From Legionella micdadei (lineage in GTDB: Bacteria; Pseudomonadota; Gammaproteobacteria; Legionellales; Legionellaceae): 64,000 nt of DNA. The translations under genes were made by a program, and so were the position numbers. Each line of letters begins with the position of its first letter. Within the stretch, counting starts at the first letter, position 1. The DNA lies in NCBI RefSeq assembly GCF_000953635.1, contig NZ_LN614830.1:3178501-3242500 (forward strand), read 5' to 3'. Positions 26,831-35,516 of the stretch are shown one piece after another. Below the pieces are notes generated by a model that was not told the origin of the DNA, did no database searches, and was given only the letters and a program-made list of their open reading frames with translations.

Positions 26831-28105
26831 GTGGATCGTTTCGTGAAAAGATACCGTAGCATTATTGCTTGTATTATCGGGAATGCGCTGGAGTGGTATG
26901 AATTTAGTTTGTTTGCGTATTTGTCTCCTGTTATTGCAAGTTTATTCTTCCCGGATACTGATGCTGTCGCAAGTCTACTGGCGACCATGCTCGTTTTTGC
27001 TGCGGGTTTTATTGTTCGGCCTTTGGGCTCTGTAGTTTTAGGTCATCTAGGCGACCGGTATGGGCGCGCCAGAACGCTAAAATTTACTATTCTCTTAATG
27101 TCAGTCTCATCAGTTTTGACTGGATTCCTACCTACCCACCAACAAGCAGGGTTATTAGCCCCGATTTTATTGATCATTTGCCGCTTATTACAAGGCTTCT
27201 GCATTGGCGGAGAATTTGCTGGGTCAATGATTTATCTTTCAGAATCTGCTCAAGCTAACCAGCGTGCATTAGTCAGCTCCATGACGAATAATGGCTCCAA
27301 TATAGGTGTATTGGCAGCAATTCTTGCCTGCACTACCCTAAGTACAGTCATTGGCGGTGAAGCATTAGCCTCCTATGGATGGCGAATCCTTTTTATTTCT
27401 GGGGGCGCGCTGGGAATTTTAGGATTGTGGTTAAGACGCGATTTATCTGAGTCTGAAACTTTTTTACAGCTTAAACAAAATATTCGTGAGAACTATTTAC
27501 CGATTAAGTACGTGTTCAACCATCAATTTCGTTCGATGCTCCATATCATCTTATTATTATTTATCAGTGCCTGCGGCAGTTATACACTTATGGGTTATTT
27601 ATCTACCTACTTACATGAGTTCTTAAAATTGCCACTGCAGCAGGCTTATGGCATGCAGACCTTATTTATCGTTCTTTCGCTGCTTTTTGTGCCCGTGTTT
27701 GCTTATATTTCTGATAAAGTTGGCCGAAGAAATGTTTTAGTTTTTTCAACCATTGGTTACTTAGTCTTTGCCATCCCAAGCTTTTGGACACTTCATCTTA
27801 TCTCCTCTTGGTGGGTATTATTACCTTTAGTGATTTTCTATAGTGCCGAACAAGCTGTTACTCCTGTTGTCATGGCAGAGATGTTTTCGGGGAAAGGACG
27901 TTATACAGGAATATCTATTGCGTATAATATCTGCATGGCAGTAGTGGGAGGTTTTTCTCCAGCAATCAATACTTGGCTAATTTATCATTTTAATACACTT
28001 ACGATCGCTTATTACGTCATGTTTTGTGCGCTTATCTCATTGTTCGTGATTATAAAGTACCTGCCAAAACAGTATGGGATAGGAAGGAGCTTGGTAACAG
28101 CATAG
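26831..28105 (+). CDS. MHS-family MFS transporter (ProP/citrate-proton symporter type)
   Basis: 424 residues with 12 predicted membrane helices. Signatures of the metabolite:H+ symporter subfamily are IIGNALEWYEFSLFAYLSP at the N-terminus, FIVRPLGSVVLGHLGDRYGRAR (loop 2-3 MFS motif), RLLQGFCIGGEFAGSMIYL and GWRILFISGGALGILGLWLR. Related proteins import proline, betaine, citrate, shikimate or dicarboxylates. The start is a GTG at 26831, with an in-frame GTG at 26843 also possible; neither has a strong ribosome binding site. Confidence 0.85.
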   Translation: MDRFVKRYRSIIACIIGNALEWYEFSLFAYLSPVIASLFFPDTDAVASLLATMLVFAAGFIVRPLGSVVLGHLGDRYGRARTLKFTILLMSVSSVLTGFLPTHQQAGLLAPILLIICRLLQGFCIGGEFAGSMIYLSESAQANQRALVSSMTNNGSNIGVLAAILACTTLSTVIGGEALASYGWRILFISGGALGILGLWLRRDLSESETFLQLKQNIRENYLPIKYVFNHQFRSMLHIILLLFISACGSYTLMGYLSTYLHEFLKLPLQQAYGMQTLFIVLSLLFVPVFAYISDKVGRRNVLVFSTIGYLVFAIPSFWTLHLISSWWVLLPLVIFYSAEQAVTPVVMAEMFSGKGRYTGISIAYNICMAVVGGFSPAINTWLIYHFNTLTIAYYVMFCALISLFVIIKYLPKQYGIGRSLVTA

Positions 28106-28156
28106 GCTTATTGATTTTGGAGCTAGGGGTTAACTTAAAGAAAGAGTACATTATAC

Positions 28157-29932
28157 ATGAGAAATGGACAAGAGAATGCGGCAGCAAATAGCATAAAAGA
28201 AGGACGCTTATGGGGTTCATTCAAAAAAATAGCCAAATGGACTATCAAACGTATGGCACCGGCGTTAGTTAGAGAGGTGCAACGCCTGCGTCATATTGAG
28301 CAACTCAACCAGCAGATAATTTATCGATTAAATAGTACCGAGCTACTCGTCAGCAGGATTGAGCACCTTATAAGTATGGGAGACCAAATTGGTCAGGAAG
28401 TGGGCCGTTTATCAAGTACTGTAGAGCAATTTAATCAAGAGATAAGTCAACGGCTGAGTGCTCAACTTATTAGTACAAAAGATCAAATTGGTCAGGAGAT
28501 AACTCGCCAATCGAGTACTGTAGCGCAACTTAGTCAAGAAATAAGCGAACGGTTGAATGCCCATGATTTTCGATTTGATCACCTCAAAGAGATGATTAAG
28601 GAAGTGGAACCGTACCAACCAACCTATGGGATTATTGGTGTGCTCGAACAAGCCCCTCAACGCACCAGTGAAGATCGATGTCGCACCGTAGAAGCTTATT
28701 TTGGTAAGGTTGCTGGCAAACACATCCTAGACATTGGGTCGTCACTAGGCTACATGTGTTATTTTTTTGCCGACCGAGGGGCAATAACGGAAGGTTGGGA
28801 ATATAATCCTAAGAACGCGGAGGTTTCTCGTTTGATAGGCAACATAAACGGGATTCCTACCACCATTAAGACCAAGGCTTTCGATAAAAACTCAATAGAC
28901 ACTATTGAGCGAGGGAAATTCGATGTAGTGACCATTTTCAGTGTTCTGCATCATATCATCCATTACCATGGGCTTGAGTACACACAAAGACTTATGCAAA
29001 CACTTCTTGATAAAGTGCCTGTACTTATTGTTGAACTTGCAAGGAAAGGTGAAGATCCGGCCTTATTCTGGGATGAAACACAACCCGAAGACGAACTAGC
29101 CATATTTGAACTTATTAAAGACAAAATCACCATCGAAAAGATAGGCGATTTTCCTACTCATTTATCCAGTAAACGCCGCCCTCTCTACGTCATCAAATCT
29201 AAAGATAACACCATTACTGTAAATAATCGTCCGTTTATCTACTTATCCAAGACATTTGAAGCTTATAAGGATTCGCCGGTAGTTTACATTAAAACACGCC
29301 GCTACTACTTTAGTGAGGAGTACGTAATCAAAGAGTATGTGTTCGATGAGCGTGATCGCGAAGGGGAAAATAAACGTCAAATTATAGCCGAGATTGATAC
29401 CTTATTGCATTTAACTAACATTCACAATATGCCAGAACTTATAGACTTTGAACTAACATCTTGCGGAGCTAAGGTTGTATTAAAAAAAATTAGCGGTAGG
29501 TTACTGGTCGATCTCCTCAAAGAAAAAGATAAAATTAATACAATGTTCGTAGTCCAAGAGCTTCTTAGGTCGCTTGCAGACTTGGAAAAGGAAGGACTTC
29601 GCCACAATGATTTGCGAACTTGGAATGTGCTCTATGATAAAGAACAAGTATCGCTCATTGATTACGGCTTTGTTTCACACAAGGAACTCGGAAATGATGC
29701 TATCTCGTTATTGTGGCTGCTTAATGCGGTTCTAACGGGCGAACGTGAAGGTTATGATGTCAATAAAAAAGAGCTCCCTAAGAAAAAAGCATTTGAGCAA
29801 GCTCCATCATTACAGGCTCTTTACGAAGCAGTTGAATCAGGTGAATATTCACCCATAAAGCTTCAAGCCGTAATAAATGAGGTGAACAATAAAACCAATT
29901 CTATGGTTATTAATGAATGCGTAACCGAATAG
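28157..29932 (+). CDS. WbdD-like methyltransferase-kinase with N-terminal coiled coil
   Basis: 591 residues. N-terminal coiled coil (about 36-150) with a tandem repeat, then a SAM methyltransferase (motif I HILDIGSSLGYMCYFF at 189-204, FSVLHHIIHYHG at 261-272, LIVELARKGEDP at 290-301), then a kinase-like domain (RRYYFSEEYVIKEYVF, GRLLVDLLKE, catalytic HNDLRTWN at 483-490, metal-binding IDYG at 501-504). The order methyltransferase-kinase and many phrases parallel E. coli WbdD, which methylates and phosphorylates the end of polymannose O antigen to stop chain growth. In WbdD the coiled coil is C-terminal; here it is N-terminal. The gene stands alone, 17 kb from the polysaccharide genes of this window. 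Confidence 0.8.
   Translation: MRNGQENAAANSIKEGRLWGSFKKIAKWTIKRMAPALVREVQRLRHIEQLNQQIIYRLNSTELLVSRIEHLISMGDQIGQEVGRLSSTVEQFNQEISQRLSAQLISTKDQIGQEITRQSSTVAQLSQEISERLNAHDFRFDHLKEMIKEVEPYQPTYGIIGVLEQAPQRTSEDRCRTVEAYFGKVAGKHILDIGSSLGYMCYFFADRGAITEGWEYNPKNAEVSRLIGNINGIPTTIKTKAFDKNSIDTIERGKFDVVTIFSVLHHIIHYHGLEYTQRLMQTLLDKVPVLIVELARKGEDPALFWDETQPEDELAIFELIKDKITIEKIGDFPTHLSSKRRPLYVIKSKDNTITVNNRPFIYLSKTFEAYKDSPVVYIKTRRYYFSEEYVIKEYVFDERDREGENKRQIIAEIDTLLHLTNIHNMPELIDFELTSCGAKVVLKKISGRLLVDLLKEKDKINTMFVVQELLRSLADLEKEGLRHNDLRTWNVLYDKEQVSLIDYGFVSHKELGNDAISLLWLLNAVLTGEREGYDVNKKELPKKKAFEQAPSLQALYEAVESGEYSPIKLQAVINEVNNKTNSMVINECVTE
28382..28561 (+). repeat. 99-base in-frame tandem repeat (33-residue coiled-coil unit)
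   Basis: Bases 28382-28462 and 28481-28561 encode the similar units DQIGQEVGRLSSTVEQFNQE... and DQIGQEITRQSSTVAQLSQE..., spaced 33 residues apart inside the coiled coil of the WbdD-like protein. A third, more diverged copy of the second half (EQLNQQIIYRLNS) lies at residues 48-60. This suggests coiled-coil growth by duplication. Confidence 0.8.
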
Positions 29933-30073
29933 CGGAATTTTAAGCTCAGCCTAATCGATTGGGAAGCAAAGTTAAGCTCGTCTTAGCATTGCTTACCCTA
30001 TTACTGCAATCCCAATCTTTTCGGCCTTCACCTCTTAAGACGAGATACGAATTCAGCACCAACTTTAAAATGA

Positions 30074-31165
30074 TTAATTTTTTGCAAAATGAATCGATTT
30101 CAACCGTAACCGCTCTATGCCGGATAGGTCTATTTCTGGAGAAGAAACCGCATCTAAACTCCAATGCGATTTTGAAAATGCATCAAGAATGACAGGAATA
30201 TGCACATAAGGAAAACGCTTTAGCAACATTTCTTTTTGAATAAATAGTGAGAAGGTTTTTCCATGTAATAGGGGAATCTCTTGAATGGTTAATTTCTTTT
30301 CTATGATGTTCAGTGCTAACCAGGCAGCGGTATAGCCCTGTTCCATACTTGAAATTGCAATAGCTAACATTCCTCCATCGATAATGAAGGATTCATAAAC
30401 TCCCACGACTGGAATCTGACTGTGCTCATTCATCCAGCGAACCAATTGCTCTGGATCAACTTCCTTTTCGCCGTCCATAATCGTTTGATAAACAGAAACA
30501 AGTAGGATATCTGCCCTTTTTGCTGCCTCAAAAACAGCAGCTTTCCATTGAGTAAAAGTCTTTACCCGTCTATGGGCAACTAATTCGTAAGATCCCCAAT
30601 CCTCTTTCATAATTGATTTATCCAGAGTTTTAGCCGCCTTAGAATCATCTGACAAATAGTAGATGCGTTTTTGGTTTCGGAACATTAATGACAAAATTTC
30701 GCGTATTGCTTTAACAGGTATTCGCTCGGTAATACCCGTGATATTAGGGGTATTCTCATACTCTAACCAACGCCTGGAATCAGTGATGCCTGCAAGGATG
30801 ACTTTAATATTTGTTGAGTCCCCAAATTCTCGTACCGCCATATCCTGGGCATCATCATCAAATGCGATAAGGATTTCGGGACGCCATGCTTCAATAGTTT
30901 TCTTAATTGCTTTGGAAACCCGCTCAAGGTAATCTTTCGAATGATGATGTTTGGCATCCATATAATAATAGCGCAAGCTTATATAAGCTTTATCACCAAA
31001 AACCGTCCGAACCCCTTGATTTAAGCTTTGCACCCAAGGCATATTGGCATTGTAGCTGTGCAAGACAAAAATTCGTGGTTTATGTACGCGTTGATAACCA
31101 AGGAAAGAAAAAACGATCAACAAAAATAAACCCGTACATAGGGTGGTAAGAGATTTAACGCTCAT
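30074..31165 (-). CDS. ABC-type substrate-binding protein (ABC_sub_bind-like)
   Basis: About 363 residues with an N-terminal membrane segment (LCTGLFLLIVFSFLGYQRV) that may be a signal anchor. The body has the two-lobe PF04392-like pattern: RIFVLHSYNANMPWVQSLNQ, PEILIAFDDDAQDMAVREFG, KVILAGITDSRRW, NITGITERIPVKAIREILSL, RIYYLSDDSKAAKTLD and IPVVGVYESFIIDGGMLAIA. The frame opens at 31234, but the ATG at 31165 is chosen because it overlaps the permease stop as ATGA and has GGGGT upstream. Ligand unknown. No ABC permease or ATPase is nearby; its coupled partner is an ion-driven permease. Confidence 0.75.
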   Translation of the reverse strand: MSVKSLTTLCTGLFLLIVFSFLGYQRVHKPRIFVLHSYNANMPWVQSLNQGVRTVFGDKAYISLRYYYMDAKHHHSKDYLERVSKAIKKTIEAWRPEILIAFDDDAQDMAVREFGDSTNIKVILAGITDSRRWLEYENTPNITGITERIPVKAIREILSLMFRNQKRIYYLSDDSKAAKTLDKSIMKEDWGSYELVAHRRVKTFTQWKAAVFEAAKRADILLVSVYQTIMDGEKEVDPEQLVRWMNEHSQIPVVGVYESFIIDGGMLAIAISSMEQGYTAAWLALNIIEKKLTIQEIPLLHGKTFSLFIQKEMLLKRFPYVHIPVILDAFSKSHWSLDAVSSPEIDLSGIERLRLKSIHFAKN

Positions 31166-32577
31166 AACACCCCAATTCTGTGCCAGAATGGAATACTTAG
31201 TAAGATTGCAAAAAGGCGGAAGACCGAAAACCAAGCATTGACTGATAGGGTTTTTCTTAAATCATAAGCGCTATTTCCTCGAACCCACTCCTCAAAACAT
31301 AAATAATAACTTGACTGGTAAGGAAATACCCACGCTTCAGTGGCCATTAAAATAATAAAGGCTACAAGCCAAGTATTAATGACAGCCTGCTGTGCTACAG
31401 GCATTAAAAGAGTAAACATCAACGCTGGGGCAGCCATAGTACCAAATAGTAAGCCGCCTAACCAACTCACCACATACACCAAAATGATAAACAGCGTTTG
31501 CTGTTCATAAGCGATATCCCCAAGCCAAGACAAATAATTAATAATCCACATTTCGATACCAATTTCCTGAACGCAGCGCATGATGCCAATGATCGCCCCC
31601 AGGTAAAAAAGGAAAGGCCAGTTAATGCCATTTTTAAAATCATCTTTATTCAAGACCCCTGAGGTCAATAGAATAAAAAAGATAGCAAAACTAACCCAAG
31701 CACTTGGGATTTGATGCAACGAGGAGAGGGTCAACCCCAAAATTAATGCAGCAATGCTTAAGATTGCGGCCCATTCATAAATGGTTAGGCTACCCATTAA
31801 ATAGAGCTCACGCTTGATGGCTAATCGATTCACTACTAAAGCATCATGACTACGAAACTTTAAGGCAAGCAAAGCAAAAAAAGCAATTACCAGTAAAGCG
31901 CCTGGAACGGACGAAACAATCAGCCAATTCATCCAACCAAACTGCCACTGGGTTTGCTCCGGTAGCATGCCATAGAGGACAAAATTACTGGATTTACCTG
32001 TCAGAAACATGACAGACAATAAAATGCATCCATTAAATGCTGAGCAAGCTAAGCTATTTGCAGTAATACTTCGCGGGCTAAGGCCTGCAGTCTTTCGCAT
32101 GTCTTCAAGCAGTGGTGCAATGAGCGACACACGAGCACTCTGCGCCGTCATTACAGGCGTAAGCAAAACACCGATAAAGAATAAAACAATCTGTAGTAGT
32201 AATTTATTTTTAGGTAAATGATTCAAAATCAACAAAGAGAGTCGATAAAAAAGGCGAGATTTTACTAAAACGGCACCAATACCGAATACACCCAAAGCCA
32301 AGAAAAAGCTATCAGAACCAAAGCCTGATAAGAGCACTGTTTGCTGGGCTAATCCTAACAACATTGTGGCTAAAATCACGAACACTGCAGGAACATACTC
32401 AGGGAGTAAGCGAAAAATCCACATAACGAGCGCCGCCGAGAAAATTACAACAAAATTAGTGCAAGCCCAATTCATTGTTGTTTCTCGTAAGAGATAGATG
32501 AGAAAAGCCGGAATAATCAGCGCGGTTAGCCAACCGATTACATCGAAAGTATTACTTGATAACCGCAACAATCGCAT
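31162..32577 (-). CDS. SLC13/DASS-like anion permease
   Basis: 471 residues with about 11-12 membrane helices. GIGAVLVKSRLFYRLSLLIL, VLLTPVMTAQSARVSLIAPL and WLGGLLFGTMAAPALMFTLL resemble the repeated helix-hairpin regions of the divalent anion:Na+ symporter family and the related ArsB/NhaD group. Substrates in that family include dicarboxylates, citrate and sulfate; the sequence does not tell which. It is translationally coupled (ATGA overlap) to the downstream binding-protein gene, an unusual pairing. Confidence 0.7.
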   Translation of the reverse strand: MRLLRLSSNTFDVIGWLTALIIPAFLIYLLRETTMNWACTNFVVIFSAALVMWIFRLLPEYVPAVFVILATMLLGLAQQTVLLSGFGSDSFFLALGVFGIGAVLVKSRLFYRLSLLILNHLPKNKLLLQIVLFFIGVLLTPVMTAQSARVSLIAPLLEDMRKTAGLSPRSITANSLACSAFNGCILLSVMFLTGKSSNFVLYGMLPEQTQWQFGWMNWLIVSSVPGALLVIAFFALLALKFRSHDALVVNRLAIKRELYLMGSLTIYEWAAILSIAALILGLTLSSLHQIPSAWVSFAIFFILLTSGVLNKDDFKNGINWPFLFYLGAIIGIMRCVQEIGIEMWIINYLSWLGDIAYEQQTLFIILVYVVSWLGGLLFGTMAAPALMFTLLMPVAQQAVINTWLVAFIILMATEAWVFPYQSSYYLCFEEWVRGNSAYDLRKTLSVNAWFSVFRLFAILLSIPFWHRIGVL

Positions 32578-32690
32578 TGTAAATTCGCATTAGAAAATAG
32601 CTGTCTATTTTATTTTCAAACTGATATAAATGCAAAATTTTTATAAAAATCCTCAATAGACTTGCTGCGATTAGACGAGTATCCTTAGTA

Positions 32691-33602
32691 ATGGACAAAA
32701 TAAAAAATAATCAAATCGGAATAACGGTCATGCACATCAGAACGGATCAACCCATCATCCTTCATCGTAGCAAAATAACCCAGAAAATTGCTAAATATTG
32801 GGATCAGTTATCTGAGGGTTGGCGTTTAGTTTGGGGACCACATATTCATCACGGATACTATGAAGATTCTCAAGTGATTACACCAGAGAAGGCTCAGGAA
32901 AAATTAATCGAAAAATTAGCGGAAATGCTTGAGATAACCCCAAATAATACAATCTTGGATGTAGGTTGCGGTATGGGTGGGAGCAGCCTCTACCTAGCCC
33001 AAAATTACCATGCCATTGTCACAGGAATTACCCTTAGCCCTAAACAAGTTGCGATAGCCACTCAACAGTCTCAAGAAAAAAATATTGAGCATGTAACTTT
33101 CAAGGTTGAAGATGCTTTGGCACTAAAAAGCATCAAAAATAGTTCTTTTGATATTGTTTGGTCTCTTGAAAGTTGCGAACAATTTTTTGATAAGAATTTG
33201 TTTATTCAGGAAGCCTATCGAGTATTAAAACCAGGTGGTAAATTGCTGCTAGCAACATGGTGTTCAGGCGAGGAAGAATACATTGGAAAATCCGCAAAAA
33301 AATATCAAAAATTGTGCCTTGCTTTCGATCTCCCTTACATGCCCACAATCAATTGCTACAATAACTTATTGAACAATCAAAATTTTATTGTGAAAGAAAC
33401 CGCAGATTGGTCACCTTTTGTTGAACAAAGTTGGAGTATAGGGCTATCGCTTCTTAGGGCCTACAATTTTCTACAAATAATCAAAATAGGTGGCTGGCGT
33501 GGATTTCGTTTTGCAAAGCGAATCAAGTTAATGCAAGAAGCTTTTGCTCAAAATAGAGTTCGTTATGGCGTTTTTTTTGCGATCAAACCAATGGAAAAAT
33601 AA
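32691..33602 (+). CDS. SAM-dependent methyltransferase (tocopherol/sarcosine methyltransferase-like)
   Basis: 303 residues. SAM-binding motif I is ILDVGCGMGGSSLYLAQ, followed by VTGITLSPKQVAIATQQ, FDIVWSLESCEQFFDKNLF and AYRVLKPGGKLLLATWC. WGPHIHHGYYEDSQ before the core is the pattern of gamma-tocopherol, sterol and small-amine methyltransferases. An alternative start is ATG at 32730. It is divergent from the SLC13 gene. The substrate cannot be read from sequence. Confidence 0.75.
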   Translation: MDKIKNNQIGITVMHIRTDQPIILHRSKITQKIAKYWDQLSEGWRLVWGPHIHHGYYEDSQVITPEKAQEKLIEKLAEMLEITPNNTILDVGCGMGGSSLYLAQNYHAIVTGITLSPKQVAIATQQSQEKNIEHVTFKVEDALALKSIKNSSFDIVWSLESCEQFFDKNLFIQEAYRVLKPGGKLLLATWCSGEEEYIGKSAKKYQKLCLAFDLPYMPTINCYNNLLNNQNFIVKETADWSPFVEQSWSIGLSLLRAYNFLQIIKIGGWRGFRFAKRIKLMQEAFAQNRVRYGVFFAIKPMEK

Positions 33603-33667
33603 ATTAAGTAACTCTCTTTGCAATTCCCTAGGTACATCATCCTGAGCTGACATACCTATGAAATTCC

Positions 33668-34204
33668 CTATCTTTTACTCCTCTCTTTTTCTTTTCTTCT
33701 TTCAATATTCCTCCAATCACTTTCCAATAAAGAAAAGTTCTTATTTTTTTTATTAACCCCTAGTACAATTCCTCCTGACTTAATTCCTTTTTCATAGATT
33801 TTGGCTTGTTCTTCAGTAAAGCCCCAACCCACCATTGCTCCAAAAAGCCCACCTGAAATGCCCCCAGCACCTGCGCCTGCCAGTGCAGCAACCATTGGTC
33901 CGCCAACGACCACACCCAAACCCGGCAATAGCGTTGTCGCTCCCAATCCCGCAATTGCACCGATTGTTCCTCCGATTATGCCACCTAAAGAGCCCCCAAT
34001 AGCAGCATCCTCAATCAAATTATCGGAAAATATTTGCTGGCCAGGCGGCGTTTGATAATATTTTTTTCTCGTATGTTCCGACATAAGCACATTAATTTCT
34101 TTAATGTTGTACCCTCGATTGATAGCATCTTGGTACGCCTTTTCAGCAGATTTTTTATCATAAAAAATTTCAGTTAATATGGGGCTGTTTGATTTTTTAA
34201 CCAT
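33668..34204 (-). CDS. Glycine-zipper protein of unknown function
   Basis: About 178 residues. The N-terminal part (ILTEIFYDKKSAEKAYQDAI, GYNIKEINVLMSEHTRKKYY) resembles the general-stress-protein-17M-like domain. The middle (about residues 70-125) is Gly/Ala-rich with repeated GGxxGG spacings (GGSLGGIIGGTIGAIAG, LAGAGAGGISGGLFGAMVG), able to form membrane-inserting glycine zippers. The C-terminus is basic (RRKEKERSKR). The frame opens at 34252, but the ATG at 34204 with GGAGG four bases upstream is better. Possibly a stress-related membrane protein. Confidence 0.65.
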   Translation of the reverse strand: MVKKSNSPILTEIFYDKKSAEKAYQDAINRGYNIKEINVLMSEHTRKKYYQTPPGQQIFSDNLIEDAAIGGSLGGIIGGTIGAIAGLGATTLLPGLGVVVGGPMVAALAGAGAGGISGGLFGAMVGWGFTEEQAKIYEKGIKSGGIVLGVNKKNKNFSLLESDWRNIERRKEKERSKR

Positions 34205-34338
34205 AAATCCTCCGTGGAAATCAATCTTCTTTTTTAAAGAATAGTACAGCACTTCCCTTCAACCCTGATAATAGTTCATAAGTGCGACTAAAGATTGTTA
34301 CAATGTGGCTCCCTGCCTCACTTTATTCAGAAATTAAG

Positions 34339-35067
34339 ATGAAAAACTTTATTTTTTTATTAAGTCTAATTTACATTGGCATTTCTCCATCTTGTGCTTA
34401 TGCGGAAAATAACCCGTCGTTCATAAAAACATATAAATTTACTTTTTCAAAAAAAGATCAGTTTAAAGTCTCTTTCGCAGACTATCCTAAAGGGCAAGAA
34501 GATTTTTACGAGTTGAAATTTGAAGAAGAGGCTAAATTACCGGTTGAAATAACTACTAGCTCGCGCGGCTTAAAAATATCAGGAAATAATCATAGCGATG
34601 ATTTATTTATGTTCGCTTATAAAAAACTGGAGGGACTTAAAGCAAATACAAACTATCAAGCCAGTTTTTCACTTGAGTTTGCTAGTAACGGCGCTGCTGA
34701 TGGGATTGGGGCGGGAGGGTCCGATTCATCTGTGTATGTGAAAATAGGGGCAATAATGGAAAAGCCCCAGCGTTACTTGGATGAAGCTAATTATTACCGA
34801 ATGATGCTCGATAAAGGCAATCAGTCAAGTGAGGGTAAGGATATGTTGTTAATAGGAACCATTGGCGTGGATACCCAGAAATCCCTCTTCCGGCTTAAGA
34901 TACTACCCGATGCCGAGATGCAAGAAAAATTTGCTAAGTATACGGTGACTAGCAATAAAAAGGGGGAAGTATGGTTAATTATAGGAACAGATTCTGCATT
35001 TGAAAGCAAAACCACTCTTTTTTATACCAATGTTGTTGCCACCTTTAAGGAGTTAGCGGGCAATTAA
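34339..35067 (+). CDS. Secreted protein of unknown function
   Basis: About 242 residues from the ATG at 34339, giving the signal peptide MKNFIFLLSLIYIGISPSCA. The longer frame from 34282 would bury it. The mature protein is polar and beta-rich (YKFTFSKKDQFKVSFADYPK, TNYQASFSLEFASNGAADGI) and has no cysteine or recognisable motif. I do not recognise the family. It ends 19 bases before the archease gene on the same strand, so it may share a transcript with the RNA-repair pair, although function gives no reason for that. Confidence 0.55.
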   Translation: MKNFIFLLSLIYIGISPSCAYAENNPSFIKTYKFTFSKKDQFKVSFADYPKGQEDFYELKFEEEAKLPVEITTSSRGLKISGNNHSDDLFMFAYKKLEGLKANTNYQASFSLEFASNGAADGIGAGGSDSSVYVKIGAIMEKPQRYLDEANYYRMMLDKGNQSSEGKDMLLIGTIGVDTQKSLFRLKILPDAEMQEKFAKYTVTSNKKGEVWLIIGTDSAFESKTTLFYTNVVATFKELAGN

Positions 35068-35086
35068 GCTCAGAGGATAATCGTTT

Positions 35087-35506
35087 ATGACAACAAAGAG
35101 ATGGGAGCATTTCATTCATGAGGCTGATATCGGTATAAGGGGCATTGGCCCTACATTGGAAAACGCTTTTGAAATGGGCGCTCTTGCCTTAACCAATGCG
35201 GTCACCGACAGTGCTATAGTTCGTCCCAACAAAGAAATTTATATTTCATGTACAGCACCCGATAAGGAAATTTTATTCGCTGATTGGCTAAATGCTATTA
35301 TTTATAAAATGGATACACTTAATATGTTGTTTTCTGAATTTCATGTACGCATAGAGAACCTTAAATTAGACGCAACGATTAAAGGGGAAAAAGTGAATCG
35401 TACTCGCCATCAGCCGGCAGTCGATATCAAAGGTGCGACTTATACCGAATTAAGAGTGTACCAAGAAGACAATGCGTGGATAGCGCAGTGTATTGTCGAT
35501 GTATGA
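35087..35506 (+). CDS. Archease, RtcB ligase cofactor
   Basis: 139 residues of the archease family, which speeds guanylation and turnover of RtcB RNA ligases. Visible: the N-terminal WEHFIHEADIGIRGIGPTLE with the family's metal-binding acidic residue, LFADWLNAIIYKMDTLNMLF, and near the C-terminus HQPAVDIKGATYTELRVYQE, which carries the conserved Asp and Lys. It lies 10 bases upstream of rtcB, the usual pairing. Confidence 0.93.
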   Translation: MTTKRWEHFIHEADIGIRGIGPTLENAFEMGALALTNAVTDSAIVRPNKEIYISCTAPDKEILFADWLNAIIYKMDTLNMLFSEFHVRIENLKLDATIKGEKVNRTRHQPAVDIKGATYTELRVYQEDNAWIAQCIVDV

Positions 35507-35516
35507 GGATTAAAAC

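Noticed and set aside
30763-30957. Minus-strand 64-codon frame inside the binding-protein gene
   Set aside because: Out-of-frame shadow of the substrate-binding protein gene on the same strand, without an independent ribosome binding site.
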